Assembly: GCA_003667245.1 (NCBI GenBank) | Contig: RCNN01000007.1 | Span: forward strand, 1-64,000 | Reading direction: 5' to 3' | DNA: 64,000 nucleotides | Origin: Heterostelium multicystogenum | Taxonomy: Eukaryota > Evosea > Eumycetozoa > Acytosteliales > Acytosteliaceae | Shown here: positions 31,924 through 47,342 of the stretch, piece by piece | Numbering within the stretch: position 1 is the stretch's first letter | Layout of the letters: each line of letters begins with the position of its first letter | Position numbers and translations under genes: made by a program | The notes under the pieces: model-generated | Told to the model about the DNA's origin: nothing | Databases searched by the model: none | The model's input: only the letters and a program-made list of their open reading frames with translations

Positions 31924-34370
31924 TTAGAAATCATTATCATCTAAAATTTGAGCATCGTCGTCATCTTCAATACCGAATTCATCGTCTGCCAGTGAGTTTG
32001 GCTTGAAACCAAGAGAACTATATTTAACCTTATCCTTGGAAATACCAAATTTAGCCAATACCTTTTCACGAACTTCTGGGTTCTTGTAGAGATAGAAAGC
32101 ACCAATAGAAATGACAACAGCAATAACGACCAAAATAATAACAGCAGCAACCCATCCTTTAGATTTAGTTGTGGTTGAATTTGGACAGTCGAACATTTCA
32201 GCTTGATATTGGTTTGAAACACCACCAATACAGATGTCATCGGCGATCTTTCTGTATCCGATTGTCTTTGGATACTGAGTTCCTGGTGGACAGAATTTGG
32301 GTGGGTAGGTTGGAGCGACATAGCTTTGAGAGGTACCGCATTTAAGTGGTTCACCTGGTTGATTAACTTCGGTGTATCCAATGTCACACTCAAAGTCTTG
32401 GTCTGTGCATTCATTCTCATCGACTTCAATTCCTGGCAATGGAGAGGTTTGGGTACAATTGGAGTTGGCCTTCAAACGAGAGTAAATTCTGGTTCCACCC
32501 AAAATGATTGGGGTAGTGTAAGTTTCGAGATCATCCAAAGTACATTCTCTACGACCAATATCTGAGAAATCAATTGTAAAAATACCTCCAATACCACTGG
32601 TGTCCACAGTAAAAATCAAGAACTTATTACCTGAAGCATCTGGGTCTGTAATGATATTCTTTACATCGAGTTCTTTTTACTGAGAAGTCGAGTGGTACAG
32701 AGTTTGACCTTGATCCAATGAATAATAGAGAGTAACTACATAATCAACAGCTTTGGCCAAAACAATAATTGAACCATAATTTCCGATTTCATAAATAGAT
32801 GGACTAAAAATATTTGAAAAGGATGGTAAGTTATCAGTACGATAAAAGAAATGTTAAATACTTACGCTGTGTAGAGGACATTCCAAGTCATACCAGAATC
32901 CCTTGATATTCTAGTCTGGATATTTGAAAGAACTGGTTTGCTTGAGAGTGATCCCATATCATTACCGTTACCGAGTACCATTCCTGGAGCTGACTCATGG
33001 CTGTAGTAAATACCCCATTGACGATTCAAATCAAAGAATACAGAAGTTCCATAGAAATTGTAGCTACAGGTTGGACAGGAAGAACCAGCTGGGAGCTTAA
33101 AGTTGCTCCAGCTACCACCGTTTTGATAGGTAATCTTTGATTTGGTGGTTAATGGCTTTCCTTCTCCAACTTGAGGATTGGTGAGGATATTAGCGAAATA
33201 GATACCTGGGACACCGTATTGTGGTGCAAAGTCGTAGACATTGAGGTCGTAGTTGACATTCTCCATTGAGAGTGTGAATTGGCTACCTGTGCTGTCGGAG
33301 ATGTAGATAGATCCTGTTTTGTCCTTTTCATTCATTACCAATCCCATCCAGATAGCGCTAGTTGAGTCATCGAGGAAGGTGTAGGAGGCTGGTACAACTC
33401 CTGGTGGCAGATCAAACTCTACCTTGAGGAATCCCATCATGTCATTGTTGTATGGTGAGTAATTGGAACGAGTCCACAAGTTGAATCCGTTACCATAGAC
33501 AACAAAGTATGAACGACGAACTTCGAGAGTAGCGATATCGGACATGAGTGTAGTATATGATTTACCGAGATCATTTGTGAAGACCAAAGTCGACTTGTCA
33601 CCAATGACCATCTTAGCGAAAATACCGCTAGAAACCTCAGCATCTCTGTGTGGATCGAAGACTACATCTTGGACAACAGAATTTGTGTCGAAAACCTGTT
33701 GCCATGTATTACCGAAATCTGAAGAGTAGTAAGCAGTGACACCAGCCATACCCAAGAGATAGCCACTCTTCCAAGTGTGGGTGGTGAATGACTTGAAAGT
33801 GATGTCTTGAATGTTTACTGTGGTAAAGGTAGCGGCATAATCATTTGAAATATATAAAGTAGTTCCACCACTTGTAGTTGCAGAATGTAATAAAACCTAT
33901 ATCAGCACAATTAATAAACAAACACACACACACACACACACCCAATTTCAAATCAAAATATTTTTGTTTGTTCGTTCGTGTTGTTAGTTGGATGCTCGTT
34001 ACTATTACAAAGTCGTTCGCAAGACAACATACATTTGCTGGATAGACTGGATCGACAATAATACTTCTGTGGGTTTGCAAGACATCGTCTGTCTCTACTT
34101 TAGCAAAATTTACTCCACCATCCGAAGATCTGTATACATATCCTTTTGTATCTAAAATCAACAAGATATCGTCTGTCAAATATTTAGCTGTCATAGTATT
34201 CCAATCAATTGCATTCTATATTATAATTGCAATGGCATTATTAGTTATCAACCTCATTACAAATCATGCTTAATAATAATAATAATACATACATATTGAA
34301 CTTTAACGTCAGCATTGGAAATAGCCAAAAGAGTTGTCAAAACGACAACCAATGCTATTAAAACTTTCAT
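31924..34370 (-). CDS. Sortilin/Vps10-domain sorting receptor
   Basis: Type I membrane receptors with a Vps10 domain carry cargo from the Golgi to endosomes and lysosomes. The start at 34370 gives MKVLIALVVVLTTLLAISNA, a signal peptide, then an intron. Propeller Asp-boxes are clear: YRSSDGGVNFAKV, YYSSDFGNTWQQVF, FTNDLGKSYTTL and ISRDSGMTWNVLY; NGGSWSNFKLP is also typical. The following 10CC module has paired cysteines (TDQDFECDIGYTEV and the PPKFCPPGTQYPKT region). A single membrane span (GWVAAVIILVVIAVVISIGA) leads to a tail with a YSSL sorting-type motif and a very acidic end (DDDDAQILDDNDF). Frame changes occur near 32670 and 33830. Three short introns lie near 34225-34295, 33890-34025 and 32830-32865. 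The length of about 740 residues fits the family. Confidence 0.88.
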
Positions 34371-35534
34371 TCTCTAATAATAGACTTTCTTTACTTTTCT
34401 TTTCTCTTTATATCGCAATCTTTTAAATTATATATCTAACTTATCTCTATCTTATCTATATCTTAAAAGTTAATGATAAATATTATAATATGTTAGTTAA
34501 TATAAATAAAGATTAATTGTATCTTTTATTGCAGCGCTCTAAAACAAAGAATAACAGAAATTGAAATTAAAGAAGGGCTGACTTTGCTTTTGAAGTTGAA
34601 AGAAAAAATAACCTATTTTGACCATGAGGGTTCATGCTAAGTGCCTTGGCATACTACAGATTTTTTAAGTTTTTTGCAAAATTTGAACACAAAAAACCAA
34701 ACGTTGAGAAGATACACACACTGATATTTTAAATAAATACACACAGACGAGGTGGTCAAACAGATATTTCGTATTATAAACGCCAACACACTTATCTAAC
34801 TATCTAAACGATATTTAAAAAAACCTTTGTTTATGTGAATGGAATGACTATCTTAAATAAGAAACAATATAATCTACAAGATACAGATATACAGGATCCT
34901 ATTCTATTCTTATTTAAGTATCGAAAACTAACAGAACACTTGTATTTCAAATCAATTTCTATCGACTAGTTGGTAGTATCCTACTTAACTTACAATACAA
35001 ATAATAATAATATGAATTCCTTTAAAAATATTTGAAATATATATGTACAATTGAATTTGAGGTATGAATCTGATTAATTTTGAATAAGACCATACATAGG
35101 CTGTTCTTGTTATTGTTATAATAATATTAATAGTATTATTGTTGTAATATAAGGTTGACAAGATACTAATATTGTCTGTTATAATTAATATTATTAATAT
35201 TATAAATATTTATTTTTAATTAATTAAATATTTATTTATTATGGAAAAATCGTTGGAAAAAATCATTTTTGAAATTTTGAGAAATCTGAAGAACTTTTGA
35301 AAAGACCAGAAAGACTCTTATCTGGCAAATTAATTTTGGGTGTGGACAATAAACAACAGTTGACTATGTGGGTTGTCTTGAATTTACCCTGAGAATTGAT
35401 AGAATGAAACAATCCAAAAAAAAATATCAAAATTTTGTTGTTGTTGTTGAAGCTGGGTTTCCAACTTTTAATTTAAAATTTAATTAAATTGTATATGTTT
35501 TTATATGTTTTGTTGTAGTAGTAGTAGAAATAGT
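34371..35534. other. Divergent intergenic region, no gene recognised
   Basis: About 1.2 kb separates the sortilin start and the thioesterase start. It is A/T-rich throughout, with a slightly more complex block at 34540-34690 (including TGCCTTGGCA and a following T-run). No supported RNA or protein gene was found. Confidence 0.4.
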
Positions 35535-36398
35535 ATGATGTTCAATCGTGTTTTCGGTAACTTATTGGTGGGCCACCCAAGAGGAAAAAGGATACTTGGG
35601 TAGTGTTGGATTGGGACTGAAGCAGTCGTCTGCTGCTTCGGCTTTGACTTTGAGATTTGCTCCGCAACTGACATCTCAAGGCTGTGGCGGTCTTGCGCGC
35701 TACTCAACTGCTCGTGACATTGCAGGCTCAAGGAATATATTCGAACTTTCGAATGATATGAGATCGTTTTTTGGAAATCAAGGAGAAGACTGGCATGCAG
35801 GTGACGGAGGAGCAGTGGCTACAACTCTTGAAAAGCAGAGCCAATGCAGGTTTGCCTGCGCACATGAATTTTGAAATAGTTTCACTCAAAGATGGTGTTG
35901 TAAATGCACAGGTATGATGTGATATCGACGACGACTACTTCGACGACGACTGCGGCTACCAGCTACTAGTCAAGCTTCACAATGTACATCATGATGACTA
36001 ACATCAAATGCTTGATATGAAGATGCAAGTTAAAGATTACCATATGGCGGCCAATGGATACATTCATGCAGCGAGTTTAATTACATTAGCTGACACTGCC
36101 TGTGGCTTTGGATGCTTTACACAGCTTCCAAAGGGATCCTATGGCTTCACAACGATCGAGTTGAAGACCAATTTCCTCGGAACATCTAAATCAGGTGAGC
36201 TCCTCAAGTGCGAGGCCAAAATGATTCACAGCGGTCGATCCACCCAAGTTTTGGGATGCCGTCATCAAGACAGAGTCCGACAAGACCCTCGCCCTTTTCC
36301 GATGCACCGAGATGGTACTGTACCCGAATCCAACACCAACTTCATCATCCTCATCATCATCTAGCAATAAAAAAATAACCACTTGGTCCTGCAAATAA
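35535..36398 (+). CDS. PaaI-type hot-dog thioesterase with probable mitochondrial presequence
   Basis: Hot-dog thioesterases cleave acyl-CoA thioesters. The catalytic part spans an intron (about 35912-36023). Exon 1 ends TEEQWLQLLKSRANAGLPAH then MNFEIVSLKDGVVNAQ; exon 2 reads MQVKDYHMAANGYIHAASLI, TLADTACGFGCF, GFTTIELKTNFLGTS and VWDAVIKTESDKTLALFRCT. The NGYIHA...ADTACG block matches the PaaI/YbdB-type active site. Upstream, starting at 35535 (MMFNRVFGNLLVGHPRGKRI), about 75 residues rich in Arg, Ser and Ala with few acidic residues (LRFAPQL, LARYSTARD) look like a mitochondrial targeting leader. Frame changes lie near 35600, 35800 and in the TTTTGGG run at about 36250. The end is a poly-Ser linker and TWSCK at 36398. 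The acyl substrate is unknown. Confidence 0.8.
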
Positions 36399-36855
36399 GC
36401 ATGTTCATTCAAATACTGCAAACAAAGCAATGCTTACAAACTCATGAATTTTTTGTTTTTAACTAAACACAACAACAAAAAACAACAAACAACAAATACA
36501 GTAAAGTCACTCACACCGTTCCCCCAACCCCCACCATCTTCACTTTATACATTATATAAATATATATGATAACTTGAATAAATTATCATTAGTTTTATTT
36601 TTCTCTAAATTTACTTTTATTTAGTTAGTTTGTTAGTTATAAATTGGATAGTTAAATTGAATAGTTATAAATTGGATAGTTATATGTATCAAATACTATA
36701 TATATATATATAATATTCGCCAATAACATTATATAATAGTTGCATTAGTTTGCTTTTAGATGGTGGTGACAAAAGAAACAACATTAATAATAATAACGAT
36801 AGCAACAACAACAACAACAACAACAAGATAATAACCAAAGAATACTAATAGAGAT
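36399..36855. other. Intergenic region with simple repeats
   Basis: 457 bp of A/T-rich DNA with CAACAA tracts near 36470-36500 and 36803-36825 and a (TA)n tract near 36697-36713. It is upstream of the PI4-kinase gene. No gene is recognised. Confidence 0.45.
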
Positions 36856-39877
<3,022 letters not shown>

Positions 39878-40174
39878 TTGTTTTAGCTTGGAAATTTCCA
39901 AAATAAAAATCCATTCAAAAGGGTATTGTAATATGGTTTTTCAGAAAAAAACAAATCTTTATAAATTCGCCTGTGTGTACAAGTGAATTCCAAACTCGAT
40001 CACAAGAGTAATATTATTGATTAATTGAAAAAAAGAGATATTTAGGTTTTGATTTTAAATTACATTATATATAAATATATAAATTTTATTTTGGTTTTAT
40101 ATATATTGTTTAAAAGAAACAATTATAAACAACAATTTGGTCGTCTATAGTTCTCTCTTTGTTTTAATGGTTAT

Positions 40175-40693
40175 TTATTGGGAGTTACCAGAGTAGTCAG
40201 CACCTGAAGCCTTCTTGATCATCTTGTTGATTTCTTCTTCGTTGATTTCGGAGTGGTTGGTGAAGTGGATTTCAACACCGTAGTTCAAGATGACCTTCTT
40301 GACTGAGGCCTTGTGTTACAGACATCTTTCCTCTTCTCAAAGCTGGAGCATTCTCACCAACCCCATGAAATGAAGATGAACTTGGCTCTCTTGGATTCGT
40401 TGTTTCACCAGAAATGACACGGAGGTTGCATATTGGGCATTCGTTGTCATTGAGGGCAGCCTTCAATTCTTCAATTCCACCAGTACCAGAGTTTTTGGTA
40501 GACGATGGCTACCGGTTGAGTCATATTCAAAAACAACCTATTTCAATTTGATAAAAAGAAAAGAAAATATTAGATGGACTGGACAATATATGTATAGGCG
40601 TCGAATGAGTGACTCTTAACCAGTTGGTTCATCAGAGTCGGAAAGAACCTTTTGGTAGTATTCGGTCAATTGTGGGTCTGAAATATCGGCCAT
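40175..40693 (-). CDS. coaA: Coactosin, actin-filament binding protein (ADF-homology domain)
   Basis: Coactosin binds F-actin and counteracts capping. The start at 40693 gives MADISDPQLTEYYQKVLSDS then DEPT, followed by an intron (about 40540-40620, ending AAATAG). Further pieces are VVFEYDSTG, GIEELKAALNDNECPICNLR then VISGE, SKFIFISWVGE, the actin-binding helix region ASVKKVILNYGVEIHFTNHS and the end INKMIKKASGADYSGNSQ at 40175. The C-terminal half matches Dictyostelium coactosin very closely (the HKASVKxVIxNxGVEVHxTN region and a final GANYSG). The family is about 146 residues. At least three frame changes occur at about 40320, 40390 and 40500. Confidence 0.82.
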
Positions 40694-41887
40694 TTATTTA
40701 TTATAGAGGTAGGAGTTGGTGTTAGAAGTACAAAAAAAACTTATAGAATACAAGAGAGAGAATTTAGATATTGATGAGTTGATGAATATGAAATTTGAGG
40801 GATTTTATGCAGCTGTTGGCTGATTTGCTCAAGCAAAATGAAAATAAATATTTAAAAAAATATAAATTGCAAAAAAATATTTATTAAAACCCACTGTCTT
40901 CAACTTCGATCCCATTTACTTTAGCAAAAAATTATAAATGATCACTGCAGTGGGTGAATGCCCCTTTTCATCAGTGGCAAATTTATTCCAATAACCTAAA
41001 ATTAAATCTAAATGGAAGAAATTATCATAATATGGTTTGTTTTTGTTTTCAATTGGTTTATTAAATTCTATTTTCTATTTTTCAAAAAAGAAAAATGGAT
41101 CGAGATATGTTGGTGTTGTTGCCAGAGTTTCATTCAGAGAAGTATTTGATGGTGGCTATTCTTTAACCAAACACAGTGGACACTACCACCAACACCAACA
41201 CACCACCTTTCACAACAACAAACATCACTTTTAAATTTAATATTAATTATTAAATTTCACCCACCTCCTAGCGTTGTTGTAAATTAATCAGGTAAAAAGT
41301 TTTAAAAAGACATTTAAAATACCTACCCATCTCATCATAATAATAATATTGTAATTCATTGAAAATGATGCACAAAACAATGATTTTTTTGTTTTTTGGT
41401 TACACACACATACACACAATAATTAATGGTGAAATCAAGTTGGATAGATTAGTTAATCATAACAATATGATTGTTTATGAACAAATGAAAAATGTGTCAT
41501 ATGTTGTAGATACACACATTTATTATTTTCGTGTCATAAATATCATCATCATTCATTTTGTCGTTGGAAAATGAATCATAATTATACATTACTATTTATA
41601 TTATCAAATGTAATCGTTGTTATCTTTGTCATTGTTGTATTATGATGATGATAATGCATGATGCATTAATTACTTTCTAGTTCATTTATGTTTATCTAAA
41701 TATACATTAATAAAGGTATATTACAAATGTGTTGATCTATAAATATTTCCAAATTTATAAATGGATAATGTTGTTGTTGTTTTTGTTGTTATTAAAGACT
41801 GTCAATTTCGCTGGAAAGTTCAAATGATCATATCCTTAATCTTAATATGATAGTTTATAAAATAAATAAAAATAATAGTAGTTTATT
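40694..41887. other. Intergenic region, candidate structured element, no protein gene
   Basis: About 1.2 kb separates two minus-strand genes. A short block at 40889-40955 is bounded by an 8-bp inverted repeat (ACCCACTG / CAGTGGGT). Small open frames at 41037-41234 and 41359-41574 have no recognisable protein and A/T-driven composition, so I do not call them genes. Confidence 0.4.
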
Positions 41888-44814
41888 CTATTCTCTTGTT
41901 TGATCATTGTCTTTTTGTGTTTCCCTAATTTGAAGACATTGCTTGATCATGTTACCTAAACACTCTGTTGATTTTGCATTTTGGATGAATGGGTGCTAAA
42001 TTTGGTTGGCACAACAATGTTAGTGATTGCGCTGGAGTTTGTATTGAATAGATGTAACTTACCGACAAAAGGTCACCAACATTTGGTCTATGTTCGGGAT
42101 CTTTGGTTAGACATTTAGATATGAAATCGTTGAATGATGGACTCCCAATCTTTTGGATTTGCAAGTTTAGGTGGTGGCATATTGGGTACTTCGCTCAATT
42201 GTGCCATTGACTTGAGTCCACGAGATGGTGGTCGGCCTTCTGCCAATTCGATCAATGTTATACCAAAGGACCATACGTCGGCCTTGGAGTTGAATGGTGC
42301 TTTAAGGATGAGCTCGGGTGCCATGTAAAGCGGACTTCCTATGAGTATCGATGATTGTCCATATGGAGTTTGAAGCTGTTGGCTAACACCAAAGTCTGCT
42401 ATCTTGACGGTGCCATCTTCAGTTAGGAGAATGTTGGCGGCCTTGACATCTAGATGTACAATGCCCTTGGAGTGGAGGTAGCCTAGTCCAGTGAGGACTT
42501 CGGCGGCCACTGCAGCAATCTGCTCCTCATCCAATGTATCGCAACATGTCTTCATCATATCTTTAACTGAACCAACTGCGCAATAGTCCATCAGAATCCA
42601 CAGTTCTGCTAGTTTGGAAATCGAACCATAATATGATAGTACACTCTGACATCTACACATCTTCAAGAGATCGATCTCCTTTTCAATGTCAGCAATACGT
42701 GTTGGAGTAATCGATAGTACTTTGACAGCCAGGGTAGTGCCTGACTCGCGATGTAGTGCTCGGAAAACAGCACCATATCCACCCTGTCCAAGTTCTCCTT
42801 GAACTCAAATGAATCTTCAAGGTTTGCGCCGGACCACTTATACTCGAAATCAACGTGTGTTTTATGTACAAGATTGAATGGTAGTCCAACGCTGGAAGGT
42901 GTTCTTCGTGACTTATGTTTTCGTTTCTCGGTGCTATGTCCATCGCCAGCCACTTCAATACTGCTTAGAGGCGTGCCTGGGTGGATGATTTGGTGCGGCC
43001 TGCATTGATGGATCGATTACATTTAGTCTCTCAACTTTTATCAACAGATCCTTCTGAGCGGGATTCAAATCTTTTCTTTTTCCCTGACAGTGACCGACTC
43101 TCTTCCAGTTGGAAGTCGGAAGCCTCTGGAAAAGTGGGTACCATTGACAAAGGCGAATATAAAACTGTTATTTCAATGCCTCCATCTGCATCGTCAACAC
43201 ATAGTCCACGATTGATAATCTTTTTCTTAAATATTAAAGTTGTCCTAAAGTAATCAAATTAGATTCGGTCATTCTGTAGTAAGCATGCTTACCTAGTTTA
43301 CGTACTTTTATCTTAATACCATAGTTTGCTATTTGTTTCTGATCGTAGAGTCTGAGATAATATCCTCTTGATACTTTTCCAACGGGTCGTTGAGTTGGTA
43401 AACAGAGTTTCTTTAGAAGCTTGTAGTTGGAAAACAATGTGGTGCTCGCCATCCTTGTCATTGCCTCCAATAATCATGAGATTGTGATCTTCAAGGGTTT
43501 GGAAGTATTCAGGACGGTACTTGGCGCCGCCTCCCGATTGATTCAAGTGGTTGGTTTGTCCGCTCGAGTTGAGTGAGGGTTGATGGCGATGGATTGCCGT
43601 CGTGCACATTGCTATCCTCTGGCTCAAGCCATTGCTCAATACGGTGTAGCATGTCGCCAACCTTGATATCTTTGTCGAGTACCAAGGTGCCTTTTGTAGG
43701 GTAGGCGGGTGCCACCAACTCGTACTCTGGTTCACGGCGCAAGTAGAGGAATATCCTGTGGTGAGAGAGGTTTCAGGTTTTTCAAACTCACATTTGGCAC
43801 GGGACGCTCATCGTTGTTGAGGAATAGTTTATTTTTTGGTGACTGATAGATGGGCGCCAATTGCGAGTTGAGCTGCTGTACAATGTCCTGAGTTGACTTT
43901 CCACCACTGAATTTTTCTCACTCTATAGAGTTGCCCTGTGAATTCCATTGGCACCCATATCTTGACTAAAATTTCATCACCAACCGGAGGAGTCAGCTTG
44001 ATTGTCTCGTATCCAGTTGGCTGTGAGTTGGACGATGGAGTTTGGTGCAAAACTTAAAAGATGGCTGAAAATCGATTGATGTTGTTGTTTCTTTACAGTA
44101 CTTTTTCCACTGACAGTGAGATTGCCGCTGCTGTTTGCATTGGAGGAAGATGAGCTTAGGCTGCTTGAGTTATTCGATGCTACATGATTGTTGTGATGAC
44201 TCTGAGAGGGTGAATCTGGTGGCGTCAGTGAAATGGAAGAGGTTGGCGATGATGAAGATGAAGAGGGTGGTGACTTATTATTTACTACTGTACGTGGAGT
44301 TTGAGAGGAGTTATTGTTGTTGTTGTGGTTGTTACTATTTACATTGTTGTTGAGGTTTGACGAGGCTGGAGTGGAGGACGATAGATCAAAAGTGGGTGGT
44401 GGTAGTTCGAGTGTGGCCGATGAGGAGTCGGGTGATGCAATGTGAACTGAGCTTTCTAGCTGGTGACAATAGATTTTGCTGACTACCATTGAGTGGACTC
44501 ACTCCATAGACCCGAGTCACGCTTGGGTGCCGAAGTCTTCCAGCCACCACCGGTGGCCGAAGGCGCGACTCCATGTAGTTGTGAACGACGACGACGGACT
44601 ACGATTGACATTGTTGGTGGTGCCACCTGGCCTACCCCCACTGAATTCGCCACTTGAACTGAGTGGTGGTGATGCCGATGATTGTTGTGGTGCATTGGGT
44701 GGTTGAGTTTGACGATGAATTGAGTGATGTTGTTGTTGGTGTTGATGTTGGTGGTGATGTTGATATGTTCGATGCTGATAATTTTACTACAGTTATTTTT
44801 GGAGGGCTATCCAT
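41888..44814 (-). CDS. STE20-family serine/threonine kinase with N-terminal low-complexity and ubiquitin/RA-like segments
   Basis: The start at 44814 (MDSPPKITVVKLSASNISTS) opens a long Ser/Thr/Asn/Pro-rich region (44814-44050). Two beta-rich segments with possible RA/ubiquitin-like folds follow: DEILVKIWVPMEFTGQLYRV then RKIQ, and YYLRLYDQKQIANYGIKIKV. The kinase domain (about 42810-41930) has the Gly loop NLGQGGYGAVFRA, the AVK lysine (TLAVKVLS), GIVHLDVKAANILL, KIADFGVSQQ, the activation end IGSPLYMAPELI and WSFGITLIELAEGRPP. It closes with CLTKDPEHRPNVGDLLS|HPFIQNAK across an intron (about 41997-42062), a STE20 layout. The catalytic-loop HRD arginine is replaced by Leu (HLD). The true stop is at 41888 after TQKDNDQTRE. 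Several frame changes break the N-terminal half. Partners and pathway are unknown; dictyostelid STE20 kinases act in cytokinesis and motility. Confidence 0.83.
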
Positions 44815-45690
44815 TTTTATTTTACTGTAATAATTGATACTTTTATATTTTATTTATTGGTTATTTGGTATGTATATATATATTACAAATAAGGAAATTT
44901 AATGACAAAAGATATTTAAAATAAAAATAAAAAATAGTGTTGTTGTTGTTGTTTGTTGTTTGATGTTGTTTGATGTTGTTTCACATCGATGATTGATTGA
45001 TTGATTGACTGATTTGATTTGAACTTTTGAAATTACTATTATTGCTATTGTTATTGTTATTGTTGCTATTTACATAAAGCTATAAATAAAATAAATAAAG
45101 AAATCAAATAGGGAAATCCGATACTAAACAACAAAAATCAGATATCTATATCAAGCTCATTGAGGAGAAGCTTATATTCAATAATCAACCAATCAAAACA
45201 ATAAATAAATGAATGTCAAAGAAGTTCTTAGTGTACTAATCTTTTGCTTTCCTACTGTAGATTTGATTTATATTGTCTAGTTTGGCTGACTGATTGATCT
45301 GATATGATTTCTGGTGATTAAGTCAAGAGCTTTCTTTATATATCTTCTTCCACTTTTTCTTTTTTTGATTTTTAATTCAATTTTTTATGAATTTATTAGA
45401 TAATAAAAATGGTTTTGTTTTTTTTGTTTTTTTTGTTCTTTTTTGATTTTGATTTTTATTTAGTTTTTTTTTAAAATTGATTAAATTTCATTGCCAACTG
45501 GAAAAAAAACTTTAAAGAAATGGGAAAATTAAAATGTTTAGGTTATGATGGATGTGGTGTTTTGTTTTTTTATTTTATTTTGTTTTGCATATGATTATAT
45601 GTTAATTATGGGAAGTGGCTGTTAGACACAACTTTGAGTGATTGTTTGATTGATTATTATTATTATATTTTGAAGTTATTTGGTAACCTA
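44815..45690. other. Intergenic region, low complexity
   Basis: A/T-rich spacer upstream of the kinase gene, with GTTGTT(TG)-type repeats at about 44938-44982, GATTGATT at about 44993-45010 and T-runs around 45415-45470. No gene is recognised. Confidence 0.45.
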
Positions 45691-46048
45691 TTAAAAATTA
45701 CTATCGTAGTAAATTGGATTTCTATCGGCCTCAATAATGTGTCTCTCCATAATACGAAGAGAGTACTGTACCTTAACGAATCTGTTTTCCATGATTGACT
45801 GATAGACATCTGTGTTACCGTGTTGTCGAAATATATTAACATATCCAGCGTTATTTTTGCATCTGAAAGCATCTCATTGAGCCTGGTTGTAATAGCCATT
45901 GTTGAGCAATTTTTGGATCGTATCTAGAATTCTCAAACAGATGTGTGATAAGTAGATATTCAGTATCGTTTATAATTGTAATTTTGTCTGCTTGTCCATC
46001 TTCAATGGTCGCTTGATAGATATGGAAGACTTGGTGAGCATGTTGCAT
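45691..46048 (-). CDS. Tandem orphan family, copy 1
   Basis: A protein of about 119 residues starts MQHAHQVFHIYQATIEDGQ at 46048. It continues ADKITIINDTEYLLITHLFE, NSRYDPKIAQQWLLQPGSMR then CFQ, and, after a one-base frame change in an A-run (CAAAAATAAC, about 45860), NAGYVNIFRQHGNTDVYQSI then MENRFVKVQYSLRIMERHII, ending DRNPIYYDSNF. No signal peptide or membrane segment is visible. Alternating beta-type segments and the LxPGSxRxFQ turn suggest a compact beta-sandwich. I do not recognise a family. Two close paralogues follow in the same direction. Confidence 0.65.
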
Positions 46049-46957
46049 CCATCACTTCTTTATTTAGTAAAATGAATACAAATTATTAGATAAGTAGATA
46101 TATATATATATATATATAATAATATGTTTTTGTTAATGTTATCAAATAGAAAAATGAAATAGACTATGACCTGGAGTTTCAGGGATGAGGAGTGACCGAT
46201 CAAAAGTGAAGAGACAAAAACAAAACAAAAATTCCAATCAAATTATTATCCACATTTTTGTATTTTTAGAAAAGATTGTAGTTCCAATAGATCATTGTAG
46301 TTTTTTGCCGAGCTTCAGGATAAAATAAATTTTGAGAAAAAAAAAACAATATTATTATGTAATTATATACAATTTATTATTTATGTTATTTCCAAAGATG
46401 TAATAGTTATATGGATCCAATTCAATTTCATATACTCTGAAAATGTCATTCTATTTTTCTAATTGATTTGTGTTTCAACAAATCTACTAATTGAAATACA
46501 TCAAGTTTTTAATATTGCTACCTTTCAGCTTCAATATAAGTTAGTCAATTTCTAAAATTTAGGAATTACTTTTATCAGTTCGATACAGTTCATACTTTGA
46601 ATTTACAAGGTACTATTATCCAGTTCAGACTGAAAAGGGTGAACTCCATTTCTTTCTATAAAATATTAAGATGTTTGTTGATTCTTCTGGCCATTTAATG
46701 AAGTTCAGAAAGCTTTGCAATTATTAATACTACTTCATGGATTGTTGAATAATACATGTCAACTTGATTCCATCTTGATTATCATTATCTATCAATAAAG
46801 TTATACATAACCATCATAAAATTGACATTTGAATTTTCCCATTTCTTTGAAGTTTTTTATTTTTTTCAAATCTTATGTTTATGGATAGGAAGTGCTTTTT
46901 AGCCACGACTTTGAATGAATGAATGATTGATTGATTATTATTATAATTATTTTATTA
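46049..46957. repeat. Duplicated intergenic block A (5' flank of copy 1 and 3' flank of copy 2)
   Basis: Three segments in this spacer recur in the same order after copy 2. The region beside the start codon (about 46050-46330, including the ACCTGGAGTTTCAGGGATGA line at about 46170) recurs at 47345-47650. The block 46380-46500 recurs at about 47815-47920. The block 46550-46870, including GATTCTTCTGGCCATTTAAT, recurs at about 48130-48420. A (TA)n tract sits at about 46098-46118. The copies are highly similar, so the duplication is recent. Confidence 0.8.
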
Positions 46958-47342
46958 TTATACTTTGAATTTACAAGGTAACTTATTAAAATTACTATCG
47001 TAGTGAATAGGATTTCTATCGGCTTCAATAATGTGTCTGTCCATAATACGAAGAGAGTACTGTACCTTAACGAATCTGTTTTTCCATGATTAACTGATAG
47101 ACATCTGTGTTACCGTGTTGTCGAAATATATGAACATATCCACCGTTATCTGGCACCTGAAAGGACCTCATTGAGCCCGGTTCTAATAGACATCGTTGAG
47201 CAATATTTGGATCGTATCTAGCATTCTCACACAGATGCATGATAAGTAGATATTCAGTTTCGTTTATCAGTGTAATTTTGTCTTCTTGTCCATCTACAAT
47301 GGTCGGATTATTCGTAATGAATGACTTGTTGAGCATGTGCAT
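46958..47342 (-). CDS. Tandem orphan family, copy 2
   Basis: This is a second copy of the same gene. It starts MHMLNKSFITNNPTIVDGQE (an upstream in-register ATG, 47348, is possible but the frame differs), then DKITLINETEYLLIMHLCEN, ARYDPNIAQRCLLEPGSMRS and FQVPDNGGYVHIFRQHGNTD. A one-base extra A in GGAAAAACAG (about 47090) shifts the frame; corrected, it continues NRFVKVQYSLRIMDRHIIEA and ends NFNKLPCKFKV at 46958. It is near-identical to copy 1 in the C-terminal half. The function is unknown. Confidence 0.65.

Noticed and set aside
41037..41574. Two small plus-strand frames in the coactosin-kinase spacer
   Set aside because: Composition follows local A/T bias, with no recognisable motif or splice partner.
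46098..46118. (TA)n tract as a replication origin or CRISPR-like array
   Set aside because: Simple microsatellite; no spacer structure and common in this genome.
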